Positions 22,710-64,000 of a stretch of DNA of 64,000 nucleotides are shown in pieces. This DNA comes from Gymnothorax reevesii (taxonomy: Eukaryota > Chordata > Actinopteri > Anguilliformes > Muraenidae). Each line of letters begins with the position of its first letter. The stretch's first letter is position 1. Both the position numbers and the translations under genes were made by a program. Below the pieces are notes generated by a model. The model ran no database searches. It worked only from the letters and a program-made list of their open reading frames with translations, and was not told where the DNA came from. The stretch lies in assembly GCA_029721435.1 (NCBI GenBank), contig CM056586.1, positions 69,093,679 through 69,157,678 on the forward strand, read 5' to 3'.

Positions 22710-23470
22710 TAGGGCTGGGCGATATTGACAAAATCAAATATCTCAATTTTTTTGACCGAAAACCTTTATAATGATATTTTTTTCGATGTTATTGGGACAA
22801 ATGTTGGTGCTTTCACAAAATACTTACACAGTCATATTACGGGGGCATATAGTTTCTCACCTGTCCGTCTGTCTATCTGTCCGCACTTTAACATGGCTGT
22901 AACTTTTGATCAGCTCATGATAGGACTGTGATACTTGGCATATGCATTGCTTGTGAGAAGGCATTTCAGATGGGGTCATGACTTTTGACCTTGTGACCTT
23001 GACCTTGGAGCATGACGTTTGGTGACAAAAACTTTAACATGGGCCATAACTTTTCATGAGCTAGTAATAGGCATTTGATACCTGGCATATGTATTCTTTA
23101 TGATAAGGCCTTTCTGATGAGGTAATGAATGTTGACCTTGTGAGCTTCACCTTTAACCTTTCATTGACTCATGATAGGCCTTTAATGGTTAGCATGTGCA
23201 TGTTATGCACGGGGGCATCAGTGTTTCACAAACACATCTCGTTTGATAATCATTTATTAGTAATGTTGATATAATGACCAAGCAGGTGCTGGCAACAGTT
23301 ACAACAGTCTAGTAAGAGCAGAAAAATGCAACCCTTTACTGTAACGCAGCTTTTAAAACCAGAAAAGCAAACGCTTCTCTCTCATCACTATATTACGATA
23401 TCCAACATCTGTGACAATATTTTACTTGGCATCATGATATCAATATAATATTGATATATTGCCCAGCCGT
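22710..23470. mobile_element. hAT-type non-autonomous element, interrupted by another repeat
   Basis: The left end is TAGGGCTGGGCGATATTG and the right end is its inverted counterpart (GATATATTGCCCAGCCGT). ACTGCAAC lies directly outside both ends (22702-22709 and 23471-23478), an 8-bp duplication typical of hAT elements, with one base of ambiguity at the right end. The outer parts are ATAT-rich. There is no transposase. The centre (about 22828-23245) is a different repeat. Confidence 0.75.
22828..23245. repeat. Dispersed repeat with 'GGGGGCAT' ends inside the hAT-type element
   Basis: The segment begins near ACGGGGGCATATAGTTTCTC, runs through CTGTCCGTCTGTC, and has three diverged copies of a unit with AACTTT..AT(C/G)A..CATGATAGG and TGACCTTG. 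It ends near CACGGGGGCATCAGTGTTTC. A related GGGGGCAT/CCGTCCGT repeat occurs at 55784-56060. Confidence 0.6.
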
Positions 23471-23478
23471 ACTGCAAC

Positions 23479-64000
<40,522 letters not shown>

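Overview
This window looks like nuclear DNA of a ray-finned fish, probably a teleost. Two vertebrate genes with short coding exons and canonical GT/AG introns sit in a background dense with fish-type mobile DNA: several Tc1/mariner relatives, a PIF/Harbinger element, a hAT-type non-autonomous element, a possible piggyBac-type element, LINE ORF1 relics, a tRNA-derived SINE and many small foldback elements. No bacterial-style operon, CRISPR array or rRNA gene is visible.

Layout. Positions 539-4423 (minus strand) hold the complete four-exon coding region of CYBRD1, the duodenal cytochrome b (cytochrome b561) ferric/ascorbate reductase (274 codons plus stop). Positions 4424 to about 26236 are a 22-kb intergenic interval made largely of nested, decayed transposons. 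They include a composite of two Tc1 fragments (5.2-6.5 kb), an inverted repeat with a telomere-like core (8.2-8.4 kb), a Harbinger element with a Tc1 inside its intron (9.3-12.9 kb), a foldback element (15.4-15.8 kb), two LINE ORF1 copies one of which is split by a solo LTR (16.1-19.2 kb), a GCTAAC-rich stretch and CpG-rich probable promoter (20.9-21.4 kb), and a hAT-type element (22.7-23.5 kb).

From 26237 to the right edge the plus strand carries DYNC1I2, cytoplasmic dynein 1 intermediate chain 2. I could place 15 constitutive coding exons, about 600 codons, with the last about 11 codons expected beyond the window. A 60-nt cassette exon at 32349-32408 matches the alternative 20-residue segment known in mammalian DYNC1I2. 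The open reading frame is intact across every junction.

The two genes are unrelated in function (iron/ascorbate redox at membranes; retrograde microtubule transport). Their adjacency matches the vertebrate CYBRD1-DYNC1I2 neighbourhood, although here they are divergently transcribed. The most unusual non-genic signals are: a family of 160-200-bp foldback elements bounded by TTAACCC-like ends, with seven full copies and one partial, all in DYNC1I2 introns and in both orientations; several nested insertions whose target-site duplications can be read directly; a tandem GCTAGC-rich repeat 220 bp after the cassette exon; and GC-rich, homeobox-motif-bearing blocks in the 12-kb intron that look like candidate regulatory DNA. 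No wholly new biochemical system could be demonstrated.
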